Below, piece after piece: positions 31,260-43,900 of a DNA stretch of 64,000 bases. The stretch is taken from positions 32,970,579-33,034,578 of the forward strand of contig OY829542.1 in assembly GCA_963691705.1 (NCBI GenBank), read 5' to 3'. The notes beneath the pieces were generated by a model. It made no database searches. It was not told the DNA's origin and worked only from the letters and a program-made list of their open reading frames with translations. Every line of letters begins with the position of its first letter. Positions within the stretch are counted from its first letter, which is position 1. Source of the stretch: Viola odorata. Its lineage: Eukaryota; Streptophyta; Magnoliopsida; Malpighiales; Violaceae. The translations under genes and the position numbers were made by a program.

Positions 31260-32420
31260 TGATGCGTTCCTTGTAGGCTAGAACGCCCTCCTTAGATCGT
31301 TGTCCGACGACGTGGCTTTCAATGCAGAAAATAACTCGAAGAAGACACGTGAATCTCCAAGTCGCAATGCTTGGCACTCCACGCAGAATCCCTTGAGGAT
31401 CTTGCGTCAAACCTTTGAATCTCCAAATCGTAATGCTTGGCAATCCAAAGAACGGATGACTCAATGAAAGGTGCTTTCAAGTTTTACTTGACAAGCTAAT
31501 CGAATGCACGAAACTCAATTAGTTGCAAGGTTCATCAAGAACAAGTGGATAAAGATCCAAAGAAATATGCTTTCAATAATCAATAATCAAAGTCCTCTGA
31601 AAATAACATGGGCGGCTCCTTTTTAAGGAAGCGCAAAACCCTAATTCCAAAAATGGAAACTAGTTTAGTTTCTAAATAATGACTTAAACGAAATTGGCAA
31701 CAAGCCACCCTTCCAAATAAGTTCTGAAACCCTAAATTAACATAAATAAAGTCTGATAATAAGGATAGAAGTGCAGGCGCCGCCGTTTAGGTCAAAAGGC
31801 CCAAGTGGCTTTGCTTGCGGGTCCGCCGAATCACGTTTTAAGGAAACAAGGCGTTTTCCTTATTCCCTCGAGCGTTCCCACTGAAACTTGGAGGGAAACT
31901 TCCTAACACATATATTAAGTTCTGTACTGAATATTGTGCGAGAAAATATGCTCCAATCTTCAAAAGGCTCGGCAGTGGCTTTCGCTGTCCAATGCGGGCT
32001 TGTGATTTGGGCCTGTCCCAAATCCTTCGGGCGTTTCTCCTGATTCTTGGCCTGGACTCCTCTCTTGTATTGTAAATGATCATGGTCTGGTCAAAAATAG
32101 GAAAAGGGCGCTGGTGGACCTAAAGGTCCGAGGTGGCCATGTGTAGCCCATCCGTAGGCGCGGACGCGGTGCGGATTAGGGTTACGAGGCGCGGCTGGGG
32201 TGCGCGCAGGCTGGCTTCCTCCGAGGCTGTCTCTGCCTTCAGTTCCATATGGATGAGGCTACTGAGCCTCACTTGTAGGGCGCGGGCCCTGGCACGAGTG
32301 ATCGGACCCGTGGGCGGCAATGGGAGGCTCGCGGATGCATCCTCCAAGGCTCGGGCCTTGGCGCGGGTGGTTGCGCCTGCGGGTGCGGCACTAGGGTTGG
32401 CTCCGGCTGGGATCGTATCA
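31260..32420 (-). mobile_element. 5' LTR of element B
   Basis: A 1161-bp copy of the left LTR, followed by the GCGCC target duplication at 32421-32425. The coding part for the pol C-terminus (32120-32420) is also present but would not be translated from here. Confidence 0.9.
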
Positions 32421-32452
32421 GCGCCGCTCCTCACCCTCACGCGATCTCGGCC

Positions 32453-32460
32453 TATAAATA
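32453..32460 (+). promoter_or_regulatory. TATA box in LTR J
   Basis: TATAAATA in CGGCCTATAAATACGAGGCC. The D LTRs have the matching CGAGGCCTATAAATGGCC on the minus strand (58362 and 47178). Confidence 0.65.
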
Positions 32461-32998
32461 CGAGGCCATTCCCTTCAAAAATCCAAACGAATTCACAACC
32501 TAAGCTACACACTTCTTCTCCCTCTTGACTGATCGCTCACTTGGAGCCTCGGTCGCCACTAGTTTTTCAAGCATTTCAGTAAGCTTTCTTCAAGCTTTTT
32601 CTTCATGTTTCTGCGCGTTCTTTGCTTAATTATTTTATTATCATTTTGATCAAACCAATTGCTTATATTTTTGCTATTAATTCCTATATATACCATAGAT
32701 TAAATCCATGCTTTTAATTTGCTTAATCGTTAGATAAATCTTGTGAATTTCGAGTTTTTCGTTAATTACAGCTTTTACCAATTTTTTCAAATTTAAATTT
32801 GGTACGAGTAGAATCGAGATTCGAGGTTTATACGGTCGGGAAGCCGTCGAGGAGACGAGTGCGACAGTATAAAGATCTCGTGAAACAGCCACCTATGGCC
32901 GGAGCTTAGTCGCCGGCAGTGGCGCCGACGACCAAAGCTTGATGATGATGAATAATGTCATGCTTGCTTGGGTTGTTCACAAGAGAGAAGAAGGAAAG

Positions 32999-33019
32999 GT
33001 GATGGGCTTGGCCCATCAC
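32999..33019 (+). other. Leader hairpin in LTR J
   Basis: GTGATGGGC-TTG-GCCCATCAC is a perfect 9-bp stem with loop TTG. The D LTRs have GGGACGGGC-TTG-GCCCGTCCC at the equivalent place, so the stem covaries and the loop is constant. Confidence 0.65.
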
Positions 33020-33289
33020 CATTCTTTTTATTTCCTTAGGCAGGAACTATTCCTGGCCCATTTCTTTTATTTTTCAAGCTGGGCTCGGCCCATTTTCATT
33101 CTTTTCAAGATCTTGGATCGCATTTTTCGTAAAAATACTCGGGCATTCCATTATGACTATTTTTTGTACTGTTGCTTTAAAATTTTGTACCTATCAACTG
33201 TTTAAATTTTTCGCACTTTAATTTTCCGCAATTTAAATTCAGTCATTTAATTTACCGCCTATACGGTCGGTCACATTTGTAATTCTCGC

Positions 33290-33850
33290 AAATATCAACT
33301 ACTTTAAATTCTTCAAATCATCAACTGTTTAATTTTCTGCAAATCGTCAACTGTTTAATTTTCTACAAATCATTAACTATTTAATTTTCTGCAAATCATC
33401 AACTATTTAATTTTCTGTAAATCGTCAACTGCTTAATTTTCTAAAAATCATCAATTGTTAAATTTTTCTGCAAATCATCAACTGTTTATTTTTTCTGCAA
33501 ATCATCAACTGTTAAATTTTCCTGCAAATCATCAAATCCTTAATTTTTCGTCAAATCATCATTTAAATTTTCGTACGCATCCAATCATCATTTAAATTTT
33601 CGCATGCATCAAATCATCATTTAAATTTCTTGCACTTATCAATTGTCATCATATAAATTTCTCGCATGCATCAAATCATCATTTAAATTTTCCTGCACTT
33701 ATCAAATCATTATTTAAATTTTCGTATGCGTCAAATCACAATTTTTATCCTCGTACTCGTCAAAATCATTGTTTACTTTTTTCAATATATATCAACTGTT
33801 TATTTAAATTCTCGCATTCATAAACTGCTTATTTATTTTTCGAGCTATCA
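33290..33850 (+). repeat. Array of ~30-bp repeats in LTR J
   Basis: Many diverged copies of a unit like AAATCATCAACTGTTTAATT followed by TTCTGC, then of TCAAATCATCATTTAAATTT with TCG-type ends. The D right LTR has related arrays on the opposite strand (56030-56560 and 56600-56790). Confidence 0.75.
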
Positions 33851-34698
33851 CTAACACCCTCATTTTGTAGGTTTAAAATTTAAGCTTCGCTCGAAAGTAC
33901 GCCTTTCTTTCCCTTTTATTTATTCAATGCTTTCCGTAAATATTAATCGTATGCATGATATATAGAATTGCTAGAATTAAAATCAACCCACATGAACAAC
34001 TTGTTTAAAGACTTGCTTAAAATGCCATGTTCGTTTGATTTTAAATCCCGCTTATATTGACTGTATGTATTTGGTGGCTTCGATCCCACATCGGTTTATC
34101 ATTTTAAAATATCTCTCATTTAATTTTGTACTCTGTTAGCAATCCATGACAGAATCACTTAGTAATTAATTTAATCATTCATGGTCGGATGAAAAAGAGG
34201 GCGCTCATTCAGTCTTACGGAAAATCCACTCGCATCACAGTACGGTCAGGAATAATCGATCGATCTTGAAAATGGTAACCTCGTCCGAAAAGATTTTTAA
34301 AATGGCAACCCCGTCCAACGATTAATTATTCCTGAACGGTCCCGATCATGGAAAAGACTAAAGTGATGATTCCTCTAAGGACCCCCCTTTCAAAACGCAT
34401 TTTTATCAAACATCTTTTAAACACCTCTCCTATCAACCAGTAAACATTTTCGGATGTGACTCGGGTGCCTAACACCTTCCCGGGTCCATAATACGACCCC
34501 GAACCTTTGTTCTTGGATTTAAACCTTTTTTTGTGCCTTTAGTTTTTTTTATTATTTATTTTATTTTTTATGTCATGACGATTAGGTTCCCTAAGCCTAG
34601 AGACAAAAATTAGGGTGGCGACGTCATTGCATGTTGCGAGGCGTCCTTCGTCGAGGGCAGCATCGTAAGGTCTCAGATTCGTCGTATACTCGCAATTT

Positions 34699-35998
34699 TT
34701 TTTTATTTGGATTTTGGTGTAGGTATCAACGTCATGCCCTTGATGATATACAACAGTCTAGGCCTTGGACCCCTCAAATCCACCAGAACCACGATACAAC
34801 TAGCTAACAAATCCGTCATCCATCCCGAAGGGGTTATTGAGGATGTCTTGGTCCAAGTTGGAGATTTCATCTACCCAGCCAGCTTCTACGCGATTGATAT
34901 GGAGTATGAGAATTCTATCAAGGCCTCCGATATGTTGCTCGGAAGACCCTTTCTTTAGACCGCAAGATCCAAGATTGACGTCCACGACATCTCCATTACT
35001 CTTAAGTTCGACGACGAGACCATCAAGTTCAATATGCTTGACGATATGAGACACCCCACCGAGTTTTCTAGCATAAAATTTGTTGATATTGTTGACCCTG
35101 TTGTTACTAATGTTTCTGAACTTGCTAATGATGATTCTCTGCAGCTTGCCCTAGATAGGAGTATTCCAACCACCGCACTGGACACCTTGGCCTTGACACT
35201 TGTGACTCCACCTAAGTTGCAAGAAGTCATTGATGTTTTGAAAGAGCATTCTGTTATCCCTTCTCCTCTTGTTATTTCTCCTCTTCCAACTGATCTCCCT
35301 ACTGCTAATTCGCAGCTTGCCCCATCTCTTTTACAGGACCCAAAGTCAGAGTTGAAGAGCTTGCCCTCACACCTCAAGTACGCCTACCTTGGCAAGCATG
35401 ACACACTCCCAGTGATCATCTCTAGCAATCTCGACCCTGAGGCGGAGCGAGAACTAGTGTCCATACTCAAAGGATACCGTGAGGCCCTTGGATGGACGAT
35501 CATCGACGTCAAGACACTCTCACTAGCCCAGGCGCTCCTCAGCTAGCTCCGGTAGCTTTCGTACCCATTCCTACTATCGCCAAAGCCATGACACCAACTT
35601 CGCCCATCACCAAGACTAACCCTGATGCCACAATGATACCCACTCCCATTGCAACAGCCACTATCGCAACCAGCAAGGTCAAGACACCCATCACAACACC
35701 AGTTCCACAGCTTACCCAAGACATGGCCAAGACTAACACTCATCACGATAAGTTGCTCTCTTTTAAAACCTTTGCTACTAGATAAAAGTTTTACTTTACA
35801 CTTCTTGTCTTAGGCTCTTTTCTAGGAAGTTGAAGCATAGGAGGACCGGCCCTTACCTTGTCACAAAGATTTATGATCATGGGATGGTTGCAATTTAGAA
35901 TATGGACACGGGCCTCGTTGTGAAAGTGCAAGACCACATATTGGAGCTGTTCCACGAAGGTTTCCACCCCCTCATGGCGGAGCCACCAGACCCAAAGT
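34699..35998 (+). pseudogene. Internally deleted Athila-like pol of element G
   Basis: The frame starts inside the protease active site (L-D-F-G-V-G-I-N-V-M-P-L), with L-L-G-R-P-F-L near 34950 and a TAG just after it. It continues through the protease-RT linker (H-L-K-Y-A-Y-L-G; L-P-V-I-I-S-S; A-L-G-W-T-I) to about 35530. RT, RNase H and the integrase core are missing. After a ~270-bp stretch rich in Thr, Pro and Ala codons, integrase C-terminal sequence appears at about 35815-35990 (H-R-R-T-G-P-Y, I-Y-D-H-G-M-V-A-I), with stops. Athila-like elements carry this order, so G is a deletion derivative. The gag side is lost at the junction with LTR J. Confidence 0.7.
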
Positions 35999-36044
35999 AA
36001 TTTGAGTAGCCAACGTCAAGGCTTTGACGTTAACTTAGGCGCTT

Positions 36045-36062
36045 CGTGTGAGGCAACCCACG
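36045..36062 (+). other. Stem-loop 1 of element G (loop AGGCAA)
   Basis: CGTGTG-AGGCAA-CCCACG has the same loop as in F, E and D, with one T-C mismatch in the stem. It lies about 55 bp after the integrase tail. Confidence 0.65.
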
Positions 36063-36149
36063 TTTCTTTCCTTTTCCGGGTGAACACTTTCCTTTTCCTT
36101 TTCGGTTTTTATGTTTCTTCTCGTTTGCCCTTGTGTAAGTCCCTTCTTC

Positions 36150-36165
36150 GTATTGAGGACAATGT
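36150..36165 (+). other. Stem-loop 2 of element G (loop GAGGAC)
   Basis: GTATT-GAGGAC-AATGT pairs with two G-U pairs and three A-U pairs in RNA. Eight bases follow before the AAGTGTGGGGGAGGG tract. Confidence 0.55.
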
Positions 36166-36670
36166 GCTGCCTAAGTGTGGGGGAGGGACACTTGTGTGTT
36201 TGTGTTTAATTTGGGCAATTCACACTACCCCATTTTTAAAACCCCCTTGTTTGAACACACACTTTTGACCTTTTGTGCAAGTAGAAACTATCATTCGTTG
36301 CATCTATGCCTGGACAAACACAACTTTTCCTGCTTGCACTTATGACTACTCTAGGCCTAGACACCAGTAGTTGCAAAAAGCACCCTGTGAGCACTTTGAG
36401 CTTCCATGCCATATTTTTCATGTGTGATTAGATGCTTAACTAGGCACTAGCTAGGTTTGCGTGATACCCCTAGGTATAGGCACCATTAGACAAGGGAAAG
36501 AAACGAGATGACGAAAGATTTTGCATATTTTTCTTTCTTTCTCTTCTTTTCTTTCTGCTTCTTTTCTTTCTGCTTCTTTTCTTTCTCTCCCTTACCCTTT
36601 TTCTCCATCTTGCCCTCGACATCCCCTTTTCTGTTTCTCTTTTAACCATTTGAGCTATTTTCTTGATCTT

Positions 36671-36686
36671 TCTTTGGCAGGTGAGT
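36671..36686 (+). promoter_or_regulatory. Joined acceptor/donor CAG|GTGAGT (G)
   Basis: TCTTTGGCAG|GTGAGT ends a long pyrimidine tract, exactly as in F at 18691. It fits an acceptor consensus on the left and a donor consensus on the right. Confidence 0.4.
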
Positions 36687-37624
36687 AACACTTTTCATTA
36701 AAAGCAGCAAGGGCTAGACGCGGAAAAAGATAAGTGTGGGAAAGACGAAGAAGTAAAGCATAAGATGCTGGAAGTAGAGCTAGGGCAAGACAGTGTAGGA
36801 AAAAATTACTACGGCCAGACAGAGCATAAAAGCATAAGTGTGAGGAAGTAAACAACAAAGTCTCAACACTTAAAGCAGAAATATGCAAAGAGAGCAAGCA
36901 GCTGCAACTCCTAGCCATGGTAAAATGGTGAGTCAAGAAAAAAAACATTTGTGCCTTCTATATATCATGTTATTAAAAAAAAATGAAAATGAAAGTAGAG
37001 TAGGCGCAGCAAAGCAGAAAGGATCGCCAACACTAGTCCAGAAGAAGATCTTCCCTATAGAAGAGAAAAGAAGCCATCGTCTATAGCCCTCATTGTCGCG
37101 CCCCCAGCAACTGTTCACTCATCGACCTCTCTTTTTCCAGTCAAGGAATCCCTCAACTCCAGATTTGTTCTCTTCATCCTTCTTCTTTTCTTGTCTTTTC
37201 TTTTCTTTTCCTTTTCTTCTCTCTTCCTTCTTTTTCTTCCTTCTTTTTCATTCTCCATTCCTTCTTTTCCTTCTACCCAACCCGCACCTTTTCTTGCCTT
37301 TCTTTTCTTTCTTTTCCTTTCCATTCCTTCTTTTCCTTTTCTTTCTTTTCCTTCTTGACTTTGTTTGCGAGTGTGAGCGTAAATACTTATCTGTGTGAGG
37401 ATTGCTGGTGAATAGGCCTGGATTGGGAAAGTCTTACCTTTAGGGTCGTTATCCTACTGGTTTGGTATAGATGCATTTCTAGGCAGAGTTATGTTTTGAT
37501 TAGGTGCAGTGTGTTGATTGGTTTGTTTATTCTTGTGCTGAGGTTGATACCGTGTGTTCTGGCTTAGGGTTGTTTTCAATTTTGTGAATTCTCGAGGGCG
37601 AGTATTGGGCAGTGTGGGGATGTT

Positions 37625-37775
37625 TGATAGCGTGTGTTTTATATATGTTTTCCTCTTCATTTTCACTCTTTATTCTAGCATGATACTGCTGATTTGCCCT
37701 TGTTTCCATCATTTTTGCAGTTCTAGGTTAAAAGAGAGAAAGATATAAAAAATGCGCTATTTGGATGGAATCTTG
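37625..37775 (+). mobile_element. Start of the 3' LTR of element G (truncated)
   Basis: TGATAGCGTGTG follows the purine tract AGTGTGGGGA. The next 150 bp aligns with the F LTR start, including GCATGATACTGCTGATTTGCC and a TTGCAG acceptor-like site. The match stops near 37775. Confidence 0.55.
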
Positions 37776-39168
37776 TAGAACCCAAAGTGACGAGACCTCG
37801 CCCTTGCTGCATCTAATTGAGAAGGAGTCAACGTCCCGACAACTTTTCTAAATTCATGCAAATTTAGCTTCGAATATAACCGTCAATGTGTGGTACAAAA
37901 GAGGATCAACATATTAAATAATAGTCAATATCCAATAGAGCCTAAAATACATTACTCACTACCAAATTCACACACTGTATATACACTCTCAATTTTACAA
38001 TTTTAATATTTTGGTGTAATTATTTCTCCATTAAACTATTATAAACCAACACCAATGTGCGCATGCATAAATATCGTACAAAGTATTTACATACTCAGGA
38101 TATACTCAGAATTTGCAATTACAATATTTTGGTGCAAATATTACCCCATAAATAAACTCTAAATGAAGACCAGTTCTTCACAAATTGAAGCTATACTCAG
38201 AATTATTGAATTTAATTACCTCAGCTGCCTTGGAAATCTTAGAATTTATTTCTTTCATCTCCTTGAAAGCATCTTTCATTTTATTCCTCCATTCCTCTTT
38301 TTCCTAGGAACTCAAACTACTCTACATTGTGGACAACTTTGCCTTCTAGAAAAAACAGCCAAAACTAATTCATGTTACACACAATCTACAAATTTCTAAC
38401 TTCTAACTTTTACAACTAACTATTAAATCATTATCTACCAAAAATCCTTCATCTCGATGGTGATTGCTACCGAAATGAAAAGAAGTTAAATTTCTCAAAA
38501 CACTCTGTGTAAACCACAACTACCGATAATGGAAAACACTTTGTTGTTCATGCTTACCGGAATAATTGAAACCTGATCAGTGGCCTTTTGGCCCTTGTAA
38601 ACTCTTGTTCTCCATCATCTGTTACTCGAGCTTTCATTCCGCGTGCCATCACGGGTCTGAACAAACCAGCCAAATCTTACTTCGGACTTGCGGTCGAGAT
38701 GGAGAACATTATCGGTGGCTACGACAAGAACCCTACGAGCTTGGCCAACCGGAGAAGATGACTCAACTTCGCTTCAGAAAACAAGGACAAAAATGTCAAT
38801 GAAAAAGGTGAATTTTTTTTTACCGACCCGAAAATAACTATATTATTTATTGCTAATATTCCTTCCGAATTCAAAAAATAGATTCTAAATATTTACTGAG
38901 AAAGGTTATTATTGTCCTAATTGATAATCCTTGAACTAGGGGGTAAGGATAGTTGGGTAATATAGCTCCGATGTGAGGGTGATCGTCCACGTCGCAGCTA
39001 CACCTGCAAGGCACCGGAGGGGGTCCCCGACGTAGACACTCCAATGATCAAGTCAGTAGGGATAGTAGTATAGAGTGGTAAGCAAAATGAAGTGAGAATC
39101 GATTTGGACAGAGTTTTGGCTTGTATATTTTGTAGGTTTTGCCTACCTGGATTATCCCTTGGAGGGGG
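37776..39168. other. Unassigned sequence between G and E
   Basis: No supported gene. It starts TGTAGAACCC, which could be another element's end. At 38940-39060 there is a GC-richer block (GATCGTCCACGTCGCAGCTA, ACACTCCAATGATCAAGTCA) that looks like part of an LTR or a DNA transposon, but I cannot place it. Confidence 0.35.
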
Positions 39169-40128
39169 TGATTGATGGTTTATTTTGGATGTTTTATTGT
39201 CTCCTTTATTATTAATTGAGATAATAATTATGCTACTTTAAGCTCTTTTGCTTCCTTTCTCTATAAACAGCCTTTGGTACATCAATCTGAAGGAAAGGAG
39301 CAGAAAGCTTGAAGATCAGAGCTTAAATCAATCATTTGGTGATGGAGTTTCGTTTTCAGCTTTGCTACCTTGAATCTGGTCCATTCGTCCCAAGGCCACT
39401 TCACCATTTTGCCGAAATCAGCTCTCCTCTAGGCCTCCACAAGAAGCAACCTAACGGAATTCCAGCTGGACTTGCACTCGCCATGAATCCGCGTGCCGGG
39501 TTTGTTTATTCTCTAGTGCATTTCCTGTCTTCTTGGGACTCATTTTTATCAGACACAAGACTTCTTGGGCCATTCCTTGTTATTCTCATGAGCTTACAAA
39601 CATCTTTGGAAGAATGAAACAACATTCTTCTTGATTTTGAGAGAATTTCCCCACTAGTTTACAAGCACTTTGAAGACAAGATTTTGGGAGCTTGTGAGCT
39701 AGTGTTGACTGACCTTGGAGAGGAGCATGCAGGCAGATGAAGGACCATTTAAGATAGCAAGTTTGGACTGAGGAGAGGAGAGGACAGAAGGGGCAACGAG
39801 TGGAGAAAATCAGCACTCCACATTTTCCAGATTTTCCAGCTTTTTGTATTTTCAGTTTTGCACTTCTTGTATCATTTTCCATTATGTTTTGTAACTAAAA
39901 ACCTCCATTCCTGGTAGGGATCTGGTGTTTGATAATTCCAGTAGGTTGTGAGACTCTTTGATCTTCAATAAAAGCGTTTTCATATTTCTCTCCTTCTTGT
40001 TTTAACTCCAATTTGTTCTTGTTGAATTTAGGCTTAGCTAACCTATGTTTTAACTTGAATGATTTCAGTCAGTTCTCTTGTGATTAAATCACTCTTAGAG
40101 AACAGTAGTAGATGATTCAGCAGGGTAT
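39169..40128 (+). mobile_element. 5' LTR of Athila-like element E, left part
   Basis: It begins TGATTGATGG and aligns with the LTR start of A (741) and with the central part of A's LTR (TTTTGTAACTAAA, TTGTTCTTGTTGAATTT). A TATA-like CTATAAACAG lies at 39261. Element C interrupts it at 40128; the LTR resumes at 62207. Confidence 0.75.
40124..40128 (+). repeat. Target site duplication of element C (left)
   Basis: GTATG, repeated at 62207-62211 right after the other LTR of C. Confidence 0.9.
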
Positions 40129-40907
40129 GTGATATGGCCCAAGCTCTATTTGGAAGGAGTTTGGCCGAAGGAAACCTTGATGGAGCAGAATCTAGCCTCT
40201 TTGGGAGATTGGCGTGTAAATGATGGATATTGTTTCGGTGTTGAGATGGATGAACGGATAACTTGAAGGGGAGAAGGTTTAGATTGCAGCGGACATAGAT
40301 GGAGGAAAAGGAAAGTGTATTGATGATAACAAAAGGTAACTATTGTTCTTGACAAACCCCCTCACCTCTTGGATGAGTAACCTTGCCGAAAAGAACAAAG
40401 GATCTCTAAACAAATACAACCCTTTCACCTCTTGGATGAACAACCTGATTTGTCTAGATAGATAGGTGCTGGTTTGAAGAACCCTAAGGTTTTAAGAACC
40501 CTAAATGCTGAATGATAAAAGTTGGTCCTTGAAGAAGATAACACAAAAACAAAGACAAGTGTAGAAATGAACCATTCTACACTTTAAATACTTAAGTTGC
40601 TTACAAGGGGAAAGTACCCCATTACCCTTGGACAAAGGGTCTTGCTGCCGGCCTAAGGAACCCTTGAAGATGGGTTGGAAAAGCTTGCCTTGACGTTCAC
40701 CTTGGCTAAGACTTAGCCGAACGCCTTCATGGTTTGCTAGGGTTGGGCGCGCTGTTCCTCACGGTATGCCCGAGCGAAGCATGAACGCATGTAGTCCATC
40801 TCTCCCTTGCTGCCAAGTCGCGCTCTTCAGTTCTAAGGCTCTTCAATAGGGTGGCTGCTAAGGCTTTGCTCCGAGTGAAGTATCTGTGAGCATTGGTGCT
40901 CATATCA
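40129..40907 (-). mobile_element. 3' LTR of element C
   Basis: The LTR runs from TGATATGAGC to GGGCCATATCA on the minus strand. Its first ~180 bp encodes the last 60 codons of the polyprotein, ending at 40727. Confidence 0.9.
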
Positions 40908-43900
40908 TCCCCTCCCCGTTTGAAGGGATTCGACCTCGAATCCACGGGCTGCTCCTGTTCAACGCCCTCGGTATCACCTTCAAAGTAAGGAGACAAATCA
41001 TTAATGTTAAAACTTGAGCTAACAGACCCATATGAAGGAGGTAAATCCAAACGATAAGCATTATCGCTGAATTTCTCCACAATTAGAAAGGGGTCGTCTC
41101 CCCGTTGGCTAAGTTTCCCTTTCCGTTGAGTTGGGAAACGGTCTTTCCTCAAATGTAGCCACACCCATTCGCCAACCTCAAATGACCTGATGTGGCGCCC
41201 CGAGTTGCGTTTGGCCAGTAGCTTGGCGTTCAATGCCTCCATGCGCTCCTTTGCTTTCCCATGTAATTGCTGCACGACGGCTGCTTTTTCCTCTCCATCT
41301 GTGCTTATCAAATCTGTCAAAGGAAGAGGGAGCAAGTCTATGGGGGTGAGTGGGTTAAATCCATAGACAAGCTCAAAAGGAGAGAAGCGAGTGGAAGAAT
41401 GCATGGCACGATTGTATGCAAATTCAATAAAAGGAATGCAATCGTCCCATGACTTAGAGTATTGCTGAATCATCACACGTAGCATTGTGCCTAACGTCCT
41501 ATTAACTACTTCAGTTTGGCCATCCGTTTGGGGATGACAAGATGTAGAAAACAGCAACTTCGTGCCCAATTTACCCCACAACACACGCCAAAAGTGACTA
41601 AGGAATTTGCTATCCCTATCACTAACAATTGTGCGAGGCATTCCATGTAATCGGACAACCTCACGAAAGAATAGTGTGGCAATATGTGATGCATCATTCG
41701 TAGTGTGACATGGTATAAAATGAGCCATTTTTGAAAAGCGATCAACTACTACAAAGAGTGAATCCTTGCCTCGTTTGGAACGAGGCAAACCAACTACGAA
41801 ATCCATAGATAAATCACACCAAGGATGAGACGGAACAGGCAGAGGCATATAAAGACCATGATTAAGGCATTTAGATTTAGCACGTTTACAAGTAAGGCAA
41901 GCTGCCACAAAATTAGTAACGTGTTTCTTCATGTGTGGCCAAAAGAAATGCTCTTTAAGTGTGCTAATTGTCTTTTCTACCCCAAAGTGGCCCATGAGGC
42001 CACCACCATGTGCTTCTTTAATAAGCAATTCACGTGTGCTACATGTAGGAATACATAATCGACCCTTGCGAAACAGAAATGAGTCATGTAACACATAGAT
42101 GTCATGCGCACCATTAACACAAGCTATAAATGCATCTTTAAAGTCCGCATCATCAGCATACAAAGAGGTGATATGCATAAAGCCTAAAAGGTGTGAATGA
42201 AGCGATGTAAGGAGGGCATACCGTCGGGATAACGCATCTGCCACGATGTTGTCCTTACCCTTCAAGTATTTGATGTGGTATGGGAACCTCTCGATAAACT
42301 CCATCCAAGCTGCATGGCGTTTGTTGAGCTTTCCTTGTCCCTTCAAGTACTTGAGGCTTAGGTGGTCCGTATGTACTACAAATTCTTTTGGAAGTAAGTA
42401 GTGTTCCCACACATTGAGGGCACGCACAAGGGCATATAACTCCCGGTCATTATGTACAATAATTCAGCTGCGCACCCTTCAACTTTTCACTAAAGAAAGC
42501 CACTGGTTTCTTCTCTTGGACTAAAACAGCTCCAATGCCGATGCCGCTTGCGTCGCACTCTACTTCGAACGTTTTATCGAAGTTGGGTAGGATGAGGACT
42601 GGGCTGGAGGACAACCTGTCCTTGAGAGTGTTGAAAGCTAACTCATGCTCTTTACCCCAACTGAAAGGAACATTCTTCTTGGTGAGAGCATTAAGGGGGG
42701 CTGCAATAGAGGAGAAGTCCTTTACAAAGCGGCGGTAGAAACCAGCCAGGCCATGAAAGGAGCGGACGTCTCCCACACTGGTTGGGGTGGGCCATTCGGC
42801 AATGGCCTTGATCTTCTCATTGTCCACTTTTAGGCCTCGAGTACCTACAATGAAACCAAGGAAGTGGACTTCCTCTAAACAGAATTCGCATTTGGTTAAC
42901 TTCGCGAAGAGTTTATGCTTGCGAAGGGTGAGAAAAATCTGTTTTAAATGCTCCAAGTGAAGTTGTGGTGTTGTGCTGTAAACCAGTATGTCATCAAAAT
43001 AAACCACTACAAATTTCCCTATAAAAGGTCTAAGCACATGGTTCATTAAGCGCATAAAGGTGCTAGGAGCATTAGTGAGCCCAAATGGCATAACTAGCCA
43101 TTCATAAAGGCCAAACTTGGTTTTAAAGGCTGTTTTCCATTCATCTCCTTTATACATCCGAATTTGGTGATAACCACTCACTAAGTCAATTTTGGTGAAC
43201 ACTTTAGCACTACTTAACTCATCCAGCATGTCATCCAAACGAGGTATGGGATGCGAATACTTTACCGTGATTTTATTCACCGAACGGCAGTCCATGCACA
43301 TGCGCCAACTTCCATCCTTTTTTGGCACGAGGACTACCGGGACAGCACAAGGAGAAAGGCTCTCCCTAATGTAGCCGTTGGTAAGAAGTGCCTCAACTTG
43401 AGCTTGCAATTCTTGTGTTTCCTTTGGATTACAACGATACGCTGGGCGGTTTGGTAGTGTAGATCCCGGCAAGAAGTCAATACGGTGCTCTATTCCACGC
43501 ACAGGGGGGAGTCCCTTGGGGATTTCATCCTGAAACACATCCTTGAAATCTAGCAAAAGAGTAGACAAACAACTAGGAAAAGAGGGGTTAGGGTTAGGAA
43601 CCACAAGGGCTTGTTGTTTAAATCTTATAAGTATGCAAGGCTTGCGCATGATTAACGCATGCCTTACATCTCTTCCCTTAGCCATTAGACACACCTTGCT
43701 GTCCACTTTTACACCCATTGGGATCTCACCCGCTTGCTTACTGTTTTCAAGCGATGTATTGCCACTCAACCCTCTCTCATAGCTCACTGTTTTCTCTCCA
43801 CTCAAGGCATGCTCATTTTTTTCATGCCCGCTGTTTTGCGCTCTCTCACCCTTTACTTTCTTCACTCCACTCCATTCCGCTTGCTTGCCAAGTGAAGATG

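Larger units (their letters stand above)
24510..32420 (-). mobile_element. Complete CRM-like Ty3/gypsy element B
   Basis: A 7.9-kb element is inserted in LTR J and read on the minus strand. It has two 1161-bp LTRs (24510-25670 and 31260-32420), a GCGCC target duplication, a Met-type PBS, a PPT and one gag-pol frame. The LTRs differ at about a dozen positions by eye (about 99% identity), so insertion is recent. The CRM assignment follows from the RT and integrase sequence, from R-A-N-P-P-Q-D-G-G-D-D and G-P-I-T-R-A, and from the reading frame entering the 3' LTR. CRM elements target centromeric chromatin. Two frame-breaking lesions make this copy non-autonomous. Confidence 0.9.
32426..34698 (+). 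mobile_element. Tat/Ogre-like LTR J, right part
   Basis: Continuation of the LTR that starts at 23617. It has a TATA box 27 bp after the B insertion, a hairpin-rich leader (about 32900-33090), an array of ~30-bp repeats (33290-33850), TGCCTAACACCTTCCC (near 34468) and AGGGTGGCGACGTCATTGCA (near 34610). It ends at the CTCGCAA-T-run near 34698. The final GGGGCGCGACA of the D LTR and any tRNA-Arg PBS are missing, and Athila protease sequence of element G follows directly. Confidence 0.7.
35999..37620 (+). mobile_element. 3' noncoding region of Athila-like element G
   Basis: It matches F in order: stem-loop 1 (36045), stem-loop 2 (36150), AAGTGTGGGGGAGGG, the TCTAGGCCTAGAC and GAGCACTTTGAGCTTCCATG block (36350-36420), a pyrimidine tract ending in GGCAG|GTGAGT (36681) and an A-run (36972). 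The last 500 bp has long pyrimidine runs (37180-37350) and ends with AGTGTGGGGA next to the LTR. Minus-strand Lys/Arg/Glu-rich frames here come from the pyrimidine tracts. Confidence 0.7.

Noticed and set aside
38163..38802. Two 78-codon frames between G and E
   Set aside because: No domain, no coding signal and no match to the neighbouring elements; too short to support a gene.
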